Shown in pieces: positions 26,099 through 37,565 of a stretch of DNA of 64,000 nucleotides (the first letter of the stretch is position 1; the number at the start of each line of letters is the position of its first letter). Below the pieces are notes generated by a model. It did no database searches. It saw nothing but the letters and a program-made list of their open reading frames with translations, and was not told the origin of the DNA. A program made the translations under genes and the position numbers. The DNA lies in NCBI RefSeq assembly GCF_003390845.1, contig NZ_QMEK01000007.1, positions 124,001 through 188,000 on the forward strand, in the 5' to 3' direction. Source of the stretch: Tropicimonas sp. IMCC34043. GTDB lineage: Bacteria; Pseudomonadota; Alphaproteobacteria; Rhodobacterales; Rhodobacteraceae.

Positions 26099-27694
26099 AT
26101 GCCGAAAACTGCAGAGATCAGCGATCTCATCGTCATCGGCGGTGGCATCAACGGCTGTGGCATCGCCCGCGACGCCGCCGGGCGCGGCCTGTCCGTCAGC
26201 CTTGTCGAGATGAGCGATCTTGCCTCGGCGACGTCCTCGGCCTCGACCAAGCTGTTTCACGGCGGGCTGCGCTATCTCGAATATTTCGAGATCCGGCTGG
26301 TGCGCGAGGCGCTGATGGAGCGCGAGGTGCTGCTGCGCGCGATGCCGCACATAAGCTGGCCGATGCGCTTCGTTCTGCCCTATCACCCCGACATGCGGTT
26401 CGAGGCGAGCACGCCTGCCTCGCGTCTGGTCGGGGTCTTCATGCCCTGGCTCAAGGGGCGGCGTCCGGGCTGGATGATCCGGCTGGGGCTGTTCATGTAC
26501 GATCACCTCGGGGCGCGAAAGACCCTGCCGGGGACCTCGACACTCGACCTGCGCAAGGCGCCCGAGGGCCGGCCGCTGAAGGCGAAGTTCGAAAAGGCCT
26601 TCGAATATTCCGACTGCTGGGTCGAGGATTCGCGTCTGGTCGCGCTGAACGCGCGCGATGCCGCGGCGCGCGGCGCCGAGGTCCTGACCCGCACTCGCGC
26701 CGTCAGGGCCATCGTCGAGGACGGCATCTGGACCGTCACGCTGGAGGATGTCGCAAGCGGCGTGCAAAGCACCCGCAAGGCCAGGATGCTGGTCAACGCC
26801 GGCGGTCCCTGGGTGGCCGACATCATCCATGACAAGCTGCACCACGATTCCGGCGACAACGTGCGGCTGGTCCGCGGCAGCCACATCGTGACCCGCAAGC
26901 TGTTCGACCACGACAAGTGCTATTTCTTTCAGGGCACCGACGGGCGGATCATCTTTGCCATCCCCTACGAGACCGATTTCACGCTGATCGGCACCACCGA
27001 TGCCGATCACGCCGACCCGTCGCAGCGCCCGGTCTGCACCGAGGCCGAGCGCGACTATCTGCTCGACTTCGCCTCGGGCTATTTCGAACGGCCGGTGACG
27101 GCCGAGGATGTGGTCTGGAGCTATTCCGGGGTACGGCCGCTTTATGACGACGGGGCGAAATCGGCCACCGCCGCCACCCGCGACTATGTGCTGAAGGTCG
27201 ACGAAACCGGCGGGGCGCCGGTGCTGAACGTGTTTGGCGGCAAGATCACCACCTATCGGCGGCTGGCCGAACACGCGCTGGAAAAGATCGTGACGCATTT
27301 CCCGGGCAAGGGTGCCGCCTGGACGGCCGGTGTGGCGCTGCCCGGCGGGGATTTCCCGGTCGACGGGGTTGCCGATCTGATCGACGGGCTGAAGGCGGAT
27401 TATCCGTTCCTGACCGACCGCTGGGCGCGGCGGCTGGTGCGGGCCTATGGCACCGAGGCGCGCGAGATCCTGGGCGATGCCGCCTCGGCCGCCGATCTCG
27501 GCACCGACTTCGGCGCGACGCTGACCGAACGCGAATTGTGCTGGCTGATCGACCACGAATTTGCCCGGACCGCCGAGGATGTGCTGTGGCGCCGCTCGAA
27601 GCTCGGTCTGCGGATGACGGCCGAGGAGGTGGCGGCGCTCGAGGCACGACTGCAGGGAGAGCAGGCGTCGTCTGAGGCATTCGGCACCGGGTAA
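26099..27694 (+). CDS. glpD: Aerobic glycerol-3-phosphate dehydrogenase (FAD-dependent)
   Basis: The 531-residue membrane-associated flavoprotein oxidises sn-glycerol-3-phosphate to dihydroxyacetone phosphate and feeds electrons to quinone. The N-terminal FAD motif is IGGGINGCGIARDAAGRG. Other landmarks are STKLFHGGLRYLEYFEIRLVREAL, FALIPYETDFTLIGTTD-like IFAIPYETDFTLIG, and FGGKITTYRRLAEHAL. Start 26099 was chosen because AAGGGGAG lies at a good distance, whereas ATG 26060 would add 13 unlikely residues. It opens the glp operon, 61 bases before glpS. Confidence 0.95.
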   Translation: MPKTAEISDLIVIGGGINGCGIARDAAGRGLSVSLVEMSDLASATSSASTKLFHGGLRYLEYFEIRLVREALMEREVLLRAMPHISWPMRFVLPYHPDMRFEASTPASRLVGVFMPWLKGRRPGWMIRLGLFMYDHLGARKTLPGTSTLDLRKAPEGRPLKAKFEKAFEYSDCWVEDSRLVALNARDAAARGAEVLTRTRAVRAIVEDGIWTVTLEDVASGVQSTRKARMLVNAGGPWVADIIHDKLHHDSGDNVRLVRGSHIVTRKLFDHDKCYFFQGTDGRIIFAIPYETDFTLIGTTDADHADPSQRPVCTEAERDYLLDFASGYFERPVTAEDVVWSYSGVRPLYDDGAKSATAATRDYVLKVDETGGAPVLNVFGGKITTYRRLAEHALEKIVTHFPGKGAAWTAGVALPGGDFPVDGVADLIDGLKADYPFLTDRWARRLVRAYGTEAREILGDAASAADLGTDFGATLTERELCWLIDHEFARTAEDVLWRRSKLGLRMTAEEVAALEARLQGEQASSEAFGTG

Positions 27695-27755
27695 GTTGGG
27701 GCGCGGCCTGATCGGGAGCAGGCCGGATGGAGGGATGAATGGGAGGAGACGCGGG

Positions 27756-28844
27756 ATGGCGCTGACGCTCGAGGGCGTTTCGAAGGTCGTCGATGGGGTC
27801 GTGCACATCCATCCGACCACCCTGACGCTGGAAAAATCCACCATGAACGTGCTGCTGGGGCCGACGCTGTCGGGCAAGACCTCGCTCATGCGGCTGATGG
27901 CCGGGCTCGACCGGCCCAATACCGGGCGCATCCTGTGGAACGGCGCCGACGTGACCGGAATGCGGGTGCAGGACCGCCGGGTCGCCATGGTCTATCAGCA
28001 GTTCATCAACTACCCCTCGATGACGGTCTACGAGAACATCGCCTCGCCGATGCGGCTGATGCGCAAATCGGGGACCGAGATCGACACCGCCGTGCGCACC
28101 GCCGCCGACCTGATGAAGCTTGGCCCGCTGTTGCAGCGCAAGCCGCTGGAACTGTCGGGCGGGCAGCAGCAGCGCTGCGCGCTCGCCCGCGCGCTGGTCA
28201 AGGACGCGGGCCTCGTGCTGCTGGACGAGCCGCTGGCGAACCTCGATTACAAGCTGCGCGAGGAACTGCGCGTCGAGATCCCGAAGATCTTCGAGGCCGC
28301 AGGCTCGATCTTTGTCTATGCGACGACCGAGCCCGAAGAGGCGCTGCTGCTCGGCGGCAATACGGCGACCCTTTGGCAGGGCCGGGTCACCCAGTTCGGG
28401 CCGACCGCCGAGGTCTATCGCCGGCCGGTCGATGCCACCACGGCGCGGGTGTTCTCGGACCCGCCGATGAACTTCCTGCAGATCACCAAGGCGGGCTCCC
28501 GGCTGACCTTTGGCGAGGGGCAAGGCACCGAGGCCAGGGGCGCGCTGGCCGCCCTGCCCGACGGCCGCTATGCCGCGGGCTTCCGCCCCAACCATCTGTC
28601 GCTGCGCCAGCATTCCCCCGACGCGATGCAGTTCGTGCCGCGGCTCGCGGTCTACGAGATCACCGGCTCCGAGACCTTCATCCATCTCGATCATCACGGC
28701 GAACGCTGGGTCGGGCTGATCGAGGGGGTGCGCGATCTGGAGATCGGCGCCGAGCTGCCGGTCTATCTGGACCCGTCGCACGTCTATACCTTTGGCGAGG
28801 ACGGCACGCTGGTTGCGCCTGCCGCCTACGCGCTGGCCGCCTGA
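27756..28844 (+). CDS. glpS: Glycerol ABC importer ATP-binding protein GlpS
   Basis: The 362-residue cytoplasmic ATPase is of the sugar-importer (MalK-like) type with a C-terminal regulatory domain. Walker A is GPTLSGKTS (35-43), signature LSGGQQQR, Walker B LVLLDEPLANLD. It carries the canonical half of an asymmetric ATPase pair with GlpT. The start follows GGGAGGAG. The gene order glpS-T-P-Q-U-V with glpD and glpK matches the alphaproteobacterial glycerol ABC transporter described in Rhizobium leguminosarum. Confidence 0.92.
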   Translation: MALTLEGVSKVVDGVVHIHPTTLTLEKSTMNVLLGPTLSGKTSLMRLMAGLDRPNTGRILWNGADVTGMRVQDRRVAMVYQQFINYPSMTVYENIASPMRLMRKSGTEIDTAVRTAADLMKLGPLLQRKPLELSGGQQQRCALARALVKDAGLVLLDEPLANLDYKLREELRVEIPKIFEAAGSIFVYATTEPEEALLLGGNTATLWQGRVTQFGPTAEVYRRPVDATTARVFSDPPMNFLQITKAGSRLTFGEGQGTEARGALAALPDGRYAAGFRPNHLSLRQHSPDAMQFVPRLAVYEITGSETFIHLDHHGERWVGLIEGVRDLEIGAELPVYLDPSHVYTFGEDGTLVAPAAYALAA

Positions 28845-28855
28845 GGGAGGATCGC

Positions 28856-29958
28856 ATGGCAAAGATCACACTCGACAATCTGGCGCATTCCTACCTGCCT
28901 CACCCGAAGTCCGAGGACGACTTTGCGCTGAAGGAGCTGAACCACGTCTGGGCGGACGGCGAGGCCTATGCGCTGCTCGGTGCCTCGGGCTGCGGCAAGT
29001 CCACGCTGCTCAACATCATCTCGGGGCTGTTGCGGCCCAGCCAGGGGCGCGTGCTGTTCGACGACCGCGACGTGACCGATGCCCCGACGGCGGCGCGCAA
29101 CATCGCCCAGGTGTTCCAGTTTCCCGTGGTCTACGACACCATGACCGTGCGCGACAATCTTGCCTTCCCGCTGCGCAACCGCGGCCGGGACGAGGCCTAT
29201 GTCGCGGCCCGGGTGCAGGAAATCGCCAAGATGATCGGCATGGAGGCCGAGCTCGACCAGAAGGCGCGCGGGCTGACCGCGGACGCCAAGCAGAAGATCA
29301 GCCTCGGCCGCGGCATGGTGCGCAAGGACGTCAACGCGCTGCTGTTCGACGAACCGCTGACGGTGATCGACCCGCATATGAAATGGGCGCTGCGCACGCA
29401 GTTGAAGTCGCTGCACCATCAGTTCGGCCACACCATGATCTATGTCACCCACGACCAGACCGAGGCGCTGACCTTTGCCGACAAGGTCGTCGTCATGCAC
29501 GATGGCCGGGTGGTGCAGATCGGCACCCCGCAGGAGCTGTTCGAACGTCCGGCGCATACCTTCGTCGGCTATTTCATCGGCTCGCCGGGGATGAACCTGC
29601 TGCCCGCCCGCATCGAGGGCGACATCGCCCATGTCGAGGGGGCGGCGGTGCCGCTTGGCCACGGCTATGGCGCGCTGTCGGGCAAGGTCGAGATCGGCGT
29701 GCGGCCGGAATTCGCCCGGCTGAGCGCGGACGAGGGCCTGCCGATGACGATCCGCCGCGTCGAGGATGTGGGCCGCCACAAGATCGTGCGCGCCGAGGTC
29801 TTTGGCCGCGAGATCAACATCATCGCGCCGGAAGGCGAAGGCATCGGGCCCGACAAGACCCGCGTCAGCTTCGATCCCGACCGCATCAACGTCTATGCCG
29901 ACGACTGGCTGGTGCCGCCGATGGCGCAACGGTCCGGTCCCGTGGGGGAGGCCGCCTG

Positions 29959-29959
<1 letters not shown>
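28856..29959 (+). CDS. glpT: Glycerol ABC importer ATP-binding protein GlpT, degenerate signature motif
   Basis: The 367-residue protein has Walker A GASGCGKST (42-50) and Walker B NALLFDEPLTVIDP. The signature that should read LSGGQ is GLTADAKQKISLGR, so this subunit probably contributes one degenerate ATP site when paired with GlpS. The downstream TOBE-like domain ends with SFDPDRINVYADDW. Its stop codon shares a base with the glpP start (TGATG). The gene symbol follows the ABC-system naming and is unrelated to the MFS protein GlpT of E. coli. Confidence 0.9.
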
Positions 29960-30830
<871 letters not shown>

Positions 30831-30831
<1 letters not shown>

Positions 30832-31682
30832 TGGCCGACATGAGTGTAGCCGCCCCGCGCAGCCGCGGCCTGAGCCTGCCCAGGGTCAATATCCGCGCCG
30901 TGGTCATGGTGCTCTACCTCGGGTTCCTGCTGCTGCCGATCTACTGGCTGATCAACATGAGCCTGAAGACCAATTCCGAGATCCTCGGCACCTTCAGCCT
31001 GTGGCCGCAGAACCTGACCTTCGACAATTACCGCACCATCCTGACCGATCCGGCCTGGTACATGGGTTACGTGAACTCGTTGATCTATGTGGTTATGAAC
31101 ACTGTGATAAGTCTGACGGTCGCCCTGCCCGCCGCCTATGCGTTCAGCCGCTATCGCTTCATGGGCGACAAGCATCTGTTCTTCTGGTTGCTGACCAACC
31201 GGATGGCGCCGCCGGCGGTCTTTGCGCTGCCGTTTTTCCAGCTTTATTCCTCGATCGGGCTGTTCGACACCCATATCGCGGTGGCGCTGGCGCATTGTCT
31301 GTTCAACGTGCCGCTGGCGGTCTGGATCCTCGAAGGCTTCATGCGCGGCGTCCCGAAAGAGATCGACGAGACCGCCTATATCGACGGCTATTCCTTTGGC
31401 CGCTTCTTCGTGAAGATCTTCATGCCGCTGATCGCCAGTGGCATCGGCGTCGCTGCCTTCTTCAACTTCATGTTTTCGTGGGTCGAATTGCTGCTGAGCC
31501 GGACCCTGACATCGGTGAACGCCAAGCCCATCGCGGCGACGATGACGCGCACGGTCTCGGCCTCGGGGCTCGACTGGGGGGTGCTGGCGGCGGCGGGCGT
31601 GCTGACCATCGTGCCGGGGGCGCTGGTAATCTGGTTTGTCCGGAACTACATCGCCAAGGGCTTTGCTTTGGGGAGGGTGTGA
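30831..31682 (+). CDS. glpQ: Glycerol ABC importer permease GlpQ
   Basis: The 283-residue MalG-like inner-membrane permease has the EAA loop IDETAYIDGYSFGRFFVKIFMPLI. First helix VVMVLYLGFLLLPIYWLINMSLKT, then four more hydrophobic segments and a charged C-terminus ending YIAKGFALGRV. It pairs with GlpP. The stop codon overlaps the start of the next, unrelated small gene in a TGATG junction. Confidence 0.92.
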
Positions 31683-32062
31683 TGAAGCAATTTAGTGTAT
31701 TGTCAATAACATGCATCGTATTTCTAAGTCTGTGCTTTATCGCGGGCAACCCGTTGAGTGCAGGCGCACAACAATCCGCAGAACAGTTCACGCAGCAGTG
31801 CAACGAGAACGGCTATGTGATTGTTCCGGATAAAGGTTCCGGTGGTCCGCTGACCAAGGCCAGCACCTATCTCGGCAAAAGCTGCGATGCCTATAACGCC
31901 GCCTTCGGCGACGGTGCCTGGTGCTGGGCCAATGGCGGCGTGCTGATGGAATTCAGCGGCCAGGCGATGAGTATCCGCAGTATGGAACTTTACTGCGAAC
32001 ATCCCGCACTGAATGCGCTCGACTGCGCCTGTTCCGACAACCCCCTGCCGAGCGCGAGGTAG
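31682..32062 (+). CDS. Small secreted cysteine-rich protein inserted in the glp operon, function unknown
   Basis: The 126-residue protein has a Sec signal peptide (residues ~1-29, hydrophobic core ITCIVFLSLCFIAG, cleavage near SAGAQ). The mature part has six Cys (40, 68, 81, 105, 115, 117), enough for three disulfides. I do not recognise a family. It lies between glpQ and glpU, where the standard operon has nothing. Its first ~90 bases are markedly AT-richer than the neighbours and use codons rare here (ATA, CTA, TCA, AGT, GTA), a sign of recent acquisition. It is nonetheless joined to glpQ by TGATG and its end supplies the glpU ribosome-binding site. Confidence 0.7.
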   Translation: MKQFSVLSITCIVFLSLCFIAGNPLSAGAQQSAEQFTQQCNENGYVIVPDKGSGGPLTKASTYLGKSCDAYNAAFGDGAWCWANGGVLMEFSGQAMSIRSMELYCEHPALNALDCACSDNPLPSAR

Positions 32063-32066
32063 GCCG

Positions 32067-32339
32067 ATGGCATGGATGGCATGGACCTGGCCCACGGCGG
32101 CCTTCTTCGCAATCATCGGCGCGCTGCTGATCCTGTTCACGGTGCTGGCGATCCGCTTCCCCGAAACCCCGCGCCTTGGCGTGCTGCGGATCGAGACCAC
32201 GCGCGGCGACCGGCTGTTCATTTCGTTGCTCGGCTCGGCCTTTCTGAACCTGATCTGGCTCGGACTTGGGCTTGCCCCGCAATGGGGCGCGCTGATCGTC
32301 TGCGCCTTCTATGCCGCAGCGGTGTTCCGCTGGGTGTGA
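32067..32339 (+). CDS. glpU: DUF2160-family small membrane protein GlpU
   Basis: The 90-residue protein has two or three hydrophobic helices (TAAFFAIIGALLILFTVLAI; LLGSAFLNLIWLGLGL; GALIVCAFYAAAVF). It matches the small DUF2160 membrane protein found in alphaproteobacterial glycerol ABC operons. It starts at ATG 32067 behind GAGGTAGG. The role in transport is not established, though conserved position argues for a transporter accessory. Confidence 0.82.
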   Translation: MAWMAWTWPTAAFFAIIGALLILFTVLAIRFPETPRLGVLRIETTRGDRLFISLLGSAFLNLIWLGLGLAPQWGALIVCAFYAAAVFRWV

Positions 32340-32348
32340 CCTGCCGAA

Positions 32349-32373
32349 GCGGCGGAGAGCACAATTCCGCCGC
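32349..32373 (+). terminator. Hairpin before glpV (attenuator or mRNA-stabilising element)
   Basis: GCGGCGGA (32349-32356) and TCCGCCGC (32366-32373) pair around a 9-base loop in the glpU-glpV gap. There is no T tract. Such a hairpin could protect the glpV mRNA from upstream decay. Confidence 0.35.
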
Positions 32374-32415
32374 ACGGATCCAAGACTGAGTGAATTTCAT
32401 GGGAGGAAACCACGA

Positions 32416-34125
32416 ATGGAACGACTGTTGAAATCGACCACGGCCTTCGGTCTGGCCATTGCCGCGCTGACCGCGCCGGCGCTGGCCGGGATGGACGAGG
32501 CCAAGCAGTTCCTCGACACCGAGATCGACGGCATGTCGGTGCTGTCGCGCGGCGAACAGGAAGAGGAGATGAACTGGTTCATCGACGCGGCCCAGCCCTT
32601 CAAGGGCATGGACATCAAGGTCGTGTCCGAGACCATCGCCACCCACGAATATGAATCGAAGGTGCTGGCGCCGGCCTTCTCGGCGATCACCGGCATCAAC
32701 ATCACCCACGACCTGATCGGCGAGGGCGATGTGGTCGAAAAGCTGCAGACCCAGATGCAGTCGGGCGAGAACATCTATGACGCCTATGTCAACGACAGCG
32801 ACCTGATCGGCACCCACTGGCGCTATCAGCAGGTGCGCAACCTGACCGACTGGATGGCGAACGAAGGCTCGGCCGTTACCAGCCCGACGCTCGATCTGGA
32901 CGATTTCATCGGCACCCAGTTCACCACCGCGCCGGACGGCAAGCTTTATCAGCTGCCCGACCAGCAGTTCGCCAACCTCTACTGGTTCCGCTATGACTGG
33001 TTCACGGACCCCGCGATCATGGCCGAGTTCAAGGAGAAGTACGGCTATGACCTTGGCGTTCCGGTCAACTGGACGGCCTATCAGGACATTGCCGAGTTCT
33101 TCACCGGCCGCGAGATCGACGGCAAGCAGGTCTATGGCAACATGGACTACGGCAAGAAGGACCCGAGCCTTGGCTGGCGCTATACCGACGCGTGGATGTC
33201 GATGGCGGGCATGGGCGACAAGGGCGAGCCGAACGGGCTGCCGGTCGACGAATGGGGCATCCGGGTCGATGAAGATAGCCGCCCCGTCGGCGCCTGCGTC
33301 GACCGTGGCGGTGCCGCCAACTCGCCGGCCGCGGTCTATGCGGTGAACAAGGCGATCGACTGGCTGCAGAACTATTCGCCGCCCGCCGCGCAGGGCATGA
33401 CCTTCTCGGAGGCAGGCCCGGTCCCCGGACAGGGCGAGATCGCCCAGCAGATGTTCATGTACACGACCTTCGTCGCCTCGCTCGTCGATCCGAGCCTGCC
33501 GGTGATGAACGAGGACGGCACGCCGAAATGGCGCCTCGCCCCCAGCCCGCATGGCGCCTATTGGGAAGAGGGCATGAAGGTCGGCTATCAGGACGTGGGA
33601 TCCTGGACGCTGATGAAATCGACGCCCGAGGATCGTGCCAAGGCGGCCTGGCTCTATGCCCAGTTCGTCACCTCGAAGACCGTTGACATGAAGAAGGCCG
33701 ACGTCGGCCTGACCTTCATCCGCGAGTCGACTATCAACTCGGAACACTTCAGCGAACGCGCGACGAAGCTCGGCGGTCTGGTCGAGTTCTATCGCTCGCC
33801 CGACCGGGTGCGCTGGTCGCCGACCGGCACCAACGTTCCCGACTATCCGAAGCTTGCCCAGCTCTGGTGGCAGAACATCGGTGACGCGATGTCGGGCGCC
33901 AAGACCACGCAGGCCGCCCTCGACAGCCTGTGCAGCGACATGGAAAAGGTCATGGAGCGGCTGGAGCGGGCCGGCGTGCAGGGCGACATCGGGCCGAAGA
34001 TGAACCCGAAGGAAGACCCGGAATACTGGCTCAGCCAGCCCGGATCGCCGAAGCCGAAGCTCGACAACGAAAACCCGGCGCCGATCACCATTTCCTATGA
34101 CGAACTGGTGGCGTCCTGGCAGTAA
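32416..34125 (+). CDS. glpV: Glycerol ABC importer periplasmic substrate-binding protein GlpV
   Basis: The 569-residue protein has a Sec signal peptide (residues 1-24, ending APALA). The large mature protein belongs to the family 1 solute-binding type, with [30 protein letters not shown] near the start and [19 protein letters not shown] late. Length above 550 residues is characteristic of GlpV compared with ~430 for ordinary sugar-binding proteins. The start follows GGGAGGAAA. It captures glycerol or a related polyol in the periplasm for GlpPQ. Confidence 0.92.
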   Translation: MERLLKSTTAFGLAIAALTAPALAGMDEAKQFLDTEIDGMSVLSRGEQEEEMNWFIDAAQPFKGMDIKVVSETIATHEYESKVLAPAFSAITGINITHDLIGEGDVVEKLQTQMQSGENIYDAYVNDSDLIGTHWRYQQVRNLTDWMANEGSAVTSPTLDLDDFIGTQFTTAPDGKLYQLPDQQFANLYWFRYDWFTDPAIMAEFKEKYGYDLGVPVNWTAYQDIAEFFTGREIDGKQVYGNMDYGKKDPSLGWRYTDAWMSMAGMGDKGEPNGLPVDEWGIRVDEDSRPVGACVDRGGAANSPAAVYAVNKAIDWLQNYSPPAAQGMTFSEAGPVPGQGEIAQQMFMYTTFVASLVDPSLPVMNEDGTPKWRLAPSPHGAYWEEGMKVGYQDVGSWTLMKSTPEDRAKAAWLYAQFVTSKTVDMKKADVGLTFIRESTINSEHFSERATKLGGLVEFYRSPDRVRWSPTGTNVPDYPKLAQLWWQNIGDAMSGAKTTQAALDSLCSDMEKVMERLERAGVQGDIGPKMNPKEDPEYWLSQPGSPKPKLDNENPAPITISYDELVASWQ

Positions 34126-34183
34126 TGTGAACCGGGGTCGCGGGGCGCCGAACGGGGCCTCGCGGACCCATCCCGATCCATCG

Positions 34184-34209
34184 GCCGCGGCGGCATTGTC
34201 CGCCGCGGC
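34184..34209 (+). terminator. Hairpin between glpV and glpK
   Basis: Perfect 10-bp arms GCCGCGGCGG and CCGCCGCGGC around CATTGT, 32 bases before the glpK start, followed by TGTTCTGC with no T run. Partial termination would leave GlpK less expressed than GlpV. Confidence 0.45.
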
Positions 34210-34240
34210 TGTTCTGCAAGATACGGAACCGAGACCTGCA

Positions 34241-35728
34241 ATGACCCATGTGCTTGCCATCGACCAAGGGACCACCTCCAGCCGCGCGATCCTGTTCGAC
34301 AAGGATCTGAACGTGACGGCCACGGCGCAGGAGGAATTTGCCCAGCACTTTCCCGCCAGCGGCTGGGTCGAACACGATCCGGCCGAGATCTGGTCGACGA
34401 CGGCGCGCACCTGCCGCGACGTGATCGCGCGCGCCGGGATCGAGCCGCGCGAGATCGTGGCAATCGGCATCACCAACCAGCGCGAGACCACGCTGGTGTG
34501 GAACCGCAAGACCGGCGAGCCGATCCACAATGCCATCGTCTGGCAGGACCGGCGCACCGCCGACACCTGCCGCGATCTGCGGGCCGCGGGCCACGAGCCG
34601 ATGGTGACGCTGCGCACCGGGCTGCTGCTCGACCCCTATTTCTCGGCCACCAAGCTGAAGTGGCTGCTCGATCATGTCGAGGGCGCGCGGGCGGCGGCCG
34701 AGGCGGGCGATCTGCTGTTCGGGACCGTCGACAGCTTTCTGATCTGGAAGCTGACCGGCGGGCGGGTCCATGCGACCGACGCGACGAACGCCGCGCGCAC
34801 GATGCTTTATGACATCCGCAAGGGGCGGTGGAGCACGACGATCTGCGGCCTGCTCGACATTCCGCCCCAAATGCTGCCCGAGGTCCGTGACAGTGCCGCC
34901 GAGTTCGGCGTGACCAGCGCCGATCTGTTCGGCCGCGAGATCCCGATCCTTGGCGTTGCGGGCGACCAGCAGGCGGCGACGGTCGGGCAGGCATGCTTCC
35001 GGCCGGGGATGCTGAAAAGCACCTATGGCACCGGCTGCTTTGCGCTGCTCAACACCGGCGCCGAGCCCGTCGCCTCGAACCACCGGATGCTGACGACCAT
35101 CGCCTATCAGTTGAACGGCACGCCGACCTATGCGCTCGAAGGTTCGATCTTTGTCGCGGGGGCGGTGGTGCAATGGCTGCGCGACGGTCTGGGGCTGATC
35201 CGCGCGGCGCCAGAGACCCAGAAAATGGCCGAAGGTGCGGATGCGCAGCAGGATATCATCATGGTGCCGGCCTTCACCGGCCTTGGCGCCCCGCACTGGC
35301 AGCCCGACACCCGCGGCGCGATCTTCGGGCTGACCCGCAACACGGGGCCTGCCGAATTCGCCCGCGCGGCACTGGAAAGCGTCGGGTTTCAGACCCGCGA
35401 CCTGCTGGAGGCGATGCGCGCCGACTGGTCGGGCGAGAATTGCGGCGCGGTGCTGCGCGTCGATGGCGGCATGAGCGCCTCGGATTTCGCGATGCAGTTC
35501 CTGTCGGACATCCTCGGCGCCCCGGTCGACCGGCCGCGGGTGCAGGAGACGACAGCGCTGGGGGCCGCCTGGCTGGCGGGGATGCAGGCGGGCGTCTATC
35601 CGGGGCCGGAGGAATTTGCCGAGACCTGGGCGCTGGAACGGCGGTTCGAACCGGCGATGGAGCCCGCGCAGCGCGAGGCGCGCTATCAGCGCTGGCTCCG
35701 CGCGGTCGAGGCGACGAAGGCGTTCTGA
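34241..35728 (+). CDS. glpK: Glycerol kinase
   Basis: The 495-residue cytoplasmic enzyme makes sn-glycerol-3-phosphate from glycerol and ATP. FGGY-family landmarks are [17 protein letters not shown] at the N-terminus, [44 protein letters not shown], and the C-terminal [19 protein letters not shown]. Full length. It closes the glp operon and supplies both the substrate of GlpD and the effector of GlpR. Confidence 0.95.
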   Translation: MTHVLAIDQGTTSSRAILFDKDLNVTATAQEEFAQHFPASGWVEHDPAEIWSTTARTCRDVIARAGIEPREIVAIGITNQRETTLVWNRKTGEPIHNAIVWQDRRTADTCRDLRAAGHEPMVTLRTGLLLDPYFSATKLKWLLDHVEGARAAAEAGDLLFGTVDSFLIWKLTGGRVHATDATNAARTMLYDIRKGRWSTTICGLLDIPPQMLPEVRDSAAEFGVTSADLFGREIPILGVAGDQQAATVGQACFRPGMLKSTYGTGCFALLNTGAEPVASNHRMLTTIAYQLNGTPTYALEGSIFVAGAVVQWLRDGLGLIRAAPETQKMAEGADAQQDIIMVPAFTGLGAPHWQPDTRGAIFGLTRNTGPAEFARAALESVGFQTRDLLEAMRADWSGENCGAVLRVDGGMSASDFAMQFLSDILGAPVDRPRVQETTALGAAWLAGMQAGVYPGPEEFAETWALERRFEPAMEPAQREARYQRWLRAVEATKAF

Positions 35729-35740
35729 CCCCGCCCGGGA

Positions 35741-37552
35741 TCAGACCTCTGCCATCAGATGCGCCCGCCAGCCGCCGAGGCGGGTGATGTCGGTCGCCCC
35801 CGACAGCCCCGCCGCCTCGGCCAGAAAGCCCGTCACAAGACGGCCGTCCGCCAGCACGACCTGGCCAAGGCCAAGCGGCGCGGGGATGGCTGCCAGCAGA
35901 TCGCCCATCGCGGTCAGCGGCATGGCCCAGAGTTCGAGCGCGATGGACGCCCCCTCCTCGCCGACCCGCACCAGCCCCGGGCGTTCGGGCGGGCCGCCTG
36001 CCAGCGCGTGCAGGCGATAGCAGGGGGCGGTCTGCGCCTCGGCCAGAAACCGTCCGCCGCGGCCCGTGATCTGATGGTTGAGCGGCAGCCCCGACATATG
36101 CGCCCCGACGAGCGCGAGCACAATCTCGCCCGCGCCCGCCGCGGCGGCCATCTGGGGCAGCGGCGGCACCCCCTGCCCGGTCGCGCCAAGCGTCCGGCCA
36201 AGGCGGGGATGCAGCCGTGCGGCAAGCCCGGCGGCCAGCGCATCCTCGCCCGCGCGGGCCAGCAGCGTGACGCTGCCGGGCCTCCCGTCGCGGCGCGGCC
36301 CGGTCGGCACGGCAATGCCGCAGAGATCGAGCAGGTTGACGAAGTTCGTGTAGGTGCCAAGCCGGCTGTTCGGGCCGATCGGGTCCTCCTGCAGATCGGC
36401 AAGGCTGACGAAGGTCGGGATCGTCGGCACGCAGAGCAGATCGAACCCCGCCATCGCCGCGGTCGCCAGCCGCTTCAGCGCCGCCAGCCGATAGGCGGCG
36501 CGGAACGCGTCGGCGGCGGAAAAGCGGTCGGCAGAGCCGATGATGCGGGCGGTCACCGGGTGGAACGCCTCGGGCCGGTCGCGGTAGAGCGGTTCGACCG
36601 CCGCCATCCGTTCGGCCACCCAGGGGCCGTCATAGAGCATCCGCGCCACGTCGAAGAACGGCGTGAAGTCGATCTCGGCCACCTCGCAGCCAAGCGATTG
36701 CAGATCGCCCGCCGCATTGGCAAAGGCGACGGCCTGCGCGATGTCGCCAAAGACCTCGCGCGTTGCCGCATCGGGGATCGCGACGCGCAGCACCGGCGGT
36801 GGGGCGTTCAGCGGCGGCGCCGGGAAGGCCCGCGAATAGGCGTCGGCGGCATCGAACCGGCAGGCGGCGCGAAAGGCACGCCAGGCGTCCGGCACCGTCA
36901 GTGCGAAGATCGAGATGGTGTCGAGCGTGCGGCAGGCGGGCACCATGCCGGTTGCCGACAGCGCCCCAAGGCTCGGTTTCAGCCCGACGATATTGTTCAG
37001 CGCCGCCGGCACCCGGCCCGATCCCGCCGTGTCGGTGCCAAGCGCGAAGCTGACGATGCCGCGCGCGACCGCCACGCCCGAGCCGCTGGACGAACCGCCC
37101 GGCACGATCAGGGGATCGATAGCGTTCCGCGGCACGCCAAAGGGCGATCTTGTACCGACAAGCCCGGTCGCGAACTGATCGAGGTTGGTCTTGCCGATCC
37201 AGATTGCCCCGGCCTTGCGCAGCAGATCGACGACAAAGGCGTCCTCTGCGGGCGTATAGGCAAAGGCCGGGCAGGCGGCGGTTGTCGGCACGCCCGCCAC
37301 GTCGATATTGTCCTTGATCGCGAAGGGCACGCCCCAGAGCGGGAAGGCGTCCGGATCGAAGGGTGGCAGCGCCTCGGCCTCGGCCATCGCCCCGGCCGCG
37401 TCGCGCAGGTGCAGGAAGATCGCCGGGTCCTCGGCCCGCGCGATCCGGGCGAAGCTCTCGGCCAGCACGGAGGTTGGCGAGACGCCCGCGGCATAGGCGG
37501 CGTGAAGGCTGGCGATGTCAAAGGACAGCGCGGTCAGGTCGGTGTCTGTCAT
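35741..37552 (-). CDS. atzF: Allophanate hydrolase
   Basis: The 603-residue cytoplasmic enzyme hydrolyses allophanate to ammonia and carbon dioxide, the last step of biuret breakdown. The N-terminal amidase-signature domain has the Ser-cisSer-Lys triad K80, S154 (in GGSSSGSG) and S178 (GTDTAGSGR). From about residue 470 the C-terminal allophanate-hydrolase domain (LVGAHMSGLPLNHQITGRGGRFL) acts on the carboxylated intermediate. It is the last gene of the operon, 13 bases after the cupin gene, and is convergent with glpK. Confidence 0.92.
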   Translation of the reverse strand: MTDTDLTALSFDIASLHAAYAAGVSPTSVLAESFARIARAEDPAIFLHLRDAAGAMAEAEALPPFDPDAFPLWGVPFAIKDNIDVAGVPTTAACPAFAYTPAEDAFVVDLLRKAGAIWIGKTNLDQFATGLVGTRSPFGVPRNAIDPLIVPGGSSSGSGVAVARGIVSFALGTDTAGSGRVPAALNNIVGLKPSLGALSATGMVPACRTLDTISIFALTVPDAWRAFRAACRFDAADAYSRAFPAPPLNAPPPVLRVAIPDAATREVFGDIAQAVAFANAAGDLQSLGCEVAEIDFTPFFDVARMLYDGPWVAERMAAVEPLYRDRPEAFHPVTARIIGSADRFSAADAFRAAYRLAALKRLATAAMAGFDLLCVPTIPTFVSLADLQEDPIGPNSRLGTYTNFVNLLDLCGIAVPTGPRRDGRPGSVTLLARAGEDALAAGLAARLHPRLGRTLGATGQGVPPLPQMAAAAGAGEIVLALVGAHMSGLPLNHQITGRGGRFLAEAQTAPCYRLHALAGGPPERPGLVRVGEEGASIALELWAMPLTAMGDLLAAIPAPLGLGQVVLADGRLVTGFLAEAAGLSGATDITRLGGWRAHLMAEV

Positions 37553-37565
37553 GTCGGCTTTCCGG

